Origin: Sphaerosporella brunnea
Lineage: Eukaryota; Ascomycota; Pezizomycetes; Pezizales; Pyronemataceae
NCBI GenBank assembly: GCA_008704415.1
Contig: VXIS01000110.1
Location: 1-64,000, forward strand
Direction: 5' to 3'
Length of the DNA stretch: 64,000 nucleotides
Position 1 is the first letter of the stretch. Every line of letters begins with the position of its first letter. The notes below the pieces were generated by a model, which made no database searches, was not told the DNA's origin, and worked only from the letters and a program-made list of their open reading frames with translations. The position numbers were made by a program, and so were the translations under genes. Shown here piece after piece: positions 63,978-64,000 of the stretch.

Positions 63978-64000
63978 GGGTTCCTGTCCACTGTCCCTTC

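Overview
The window is eukaryotic and almost certainly fungal. It shows very short GT..AG introns (55-155 nt) with CTAAC/CTGAC-type branch sites, a Tad1-like LINE with an RNase H plus zinc-knuckle tail, Ty1/copia, hAT and piggyBac remnants, a decayed fungal-type O-methyltransferase and an F-box/ankyrin-type gene. I cannot place the phylum. It is a gene-poor accessory region in which most DNA is transposon, transposon-within-transposon, or a duplicated and decayed gene.

Layout. 0-5 kb: 5' end of an AT-rich LTR retrotransposon, an O-methyltransferase pseudogene, a 762-bp TIR element inserted in the tail of a LINE, then an intact two-exon coiled-coil gene (minus strand). 5-13 kb: an interspersed repeat built from GAT-containing hexamers that has taken a 408-bp MITE, a hAT element and adjoins two LINE 3' ends. 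13-15.3 kb: an intact 286-codon gene followed by two truncated tandem copies. 15.8-25.6 kb: three copies of a roughly 1.2-kb TIR element (one nested inside a hAT), two copies of a domain with a basic HYYRRKR-type motif, a GC-rich 290-bp insertion element and hAT pieces. 28-36 kb: a hAT with a perfect 8-bp target duplication, then three decayed copies of a coiled-coil gene family. 36-45 kb: mostly unassigned, with a 400-bp hAT-like MITE (perfect 8-bp TSD) and a copia gag piece. 45-49 kb: repeated decayed copies of another gene family and a 72-bp minisatellite. 49-54.4 kb: a GC-rich insertion inside a decayed copy of the gene found intact at 53.8 kb, and a 525-bp TIR element. 55-64 kb: a zinc-finger-like gene, a piggyBac pseudogene, a LINE end, a copia end and a large F-box/ankyrin gene with one stop codon.

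The non-transposon genes are the most interesting part. Several encode proteins with no family I recognise, each with an N-terminal helical domain (a Gly-Trp motif followed by Tyr/Trp-rich helices in the best two) and a variable coiled-coil, acidic or proline-rich tail. Three loci carry a leader intron whose acceptor lies at or within 10 nt of the start codon. They occur as one intact copy plus tandem or dispersed broken copies, which looks like a birth-and-death gene family evolving inside a transposon nest. Repeat copies remain GC-rich and not obviously C-to-T mutated, so strong RIP is not evident.

Limits: everything here was read by eye. Fragment ends without a visible target duplication are approximate, and long unassigned stretches are stated as such.
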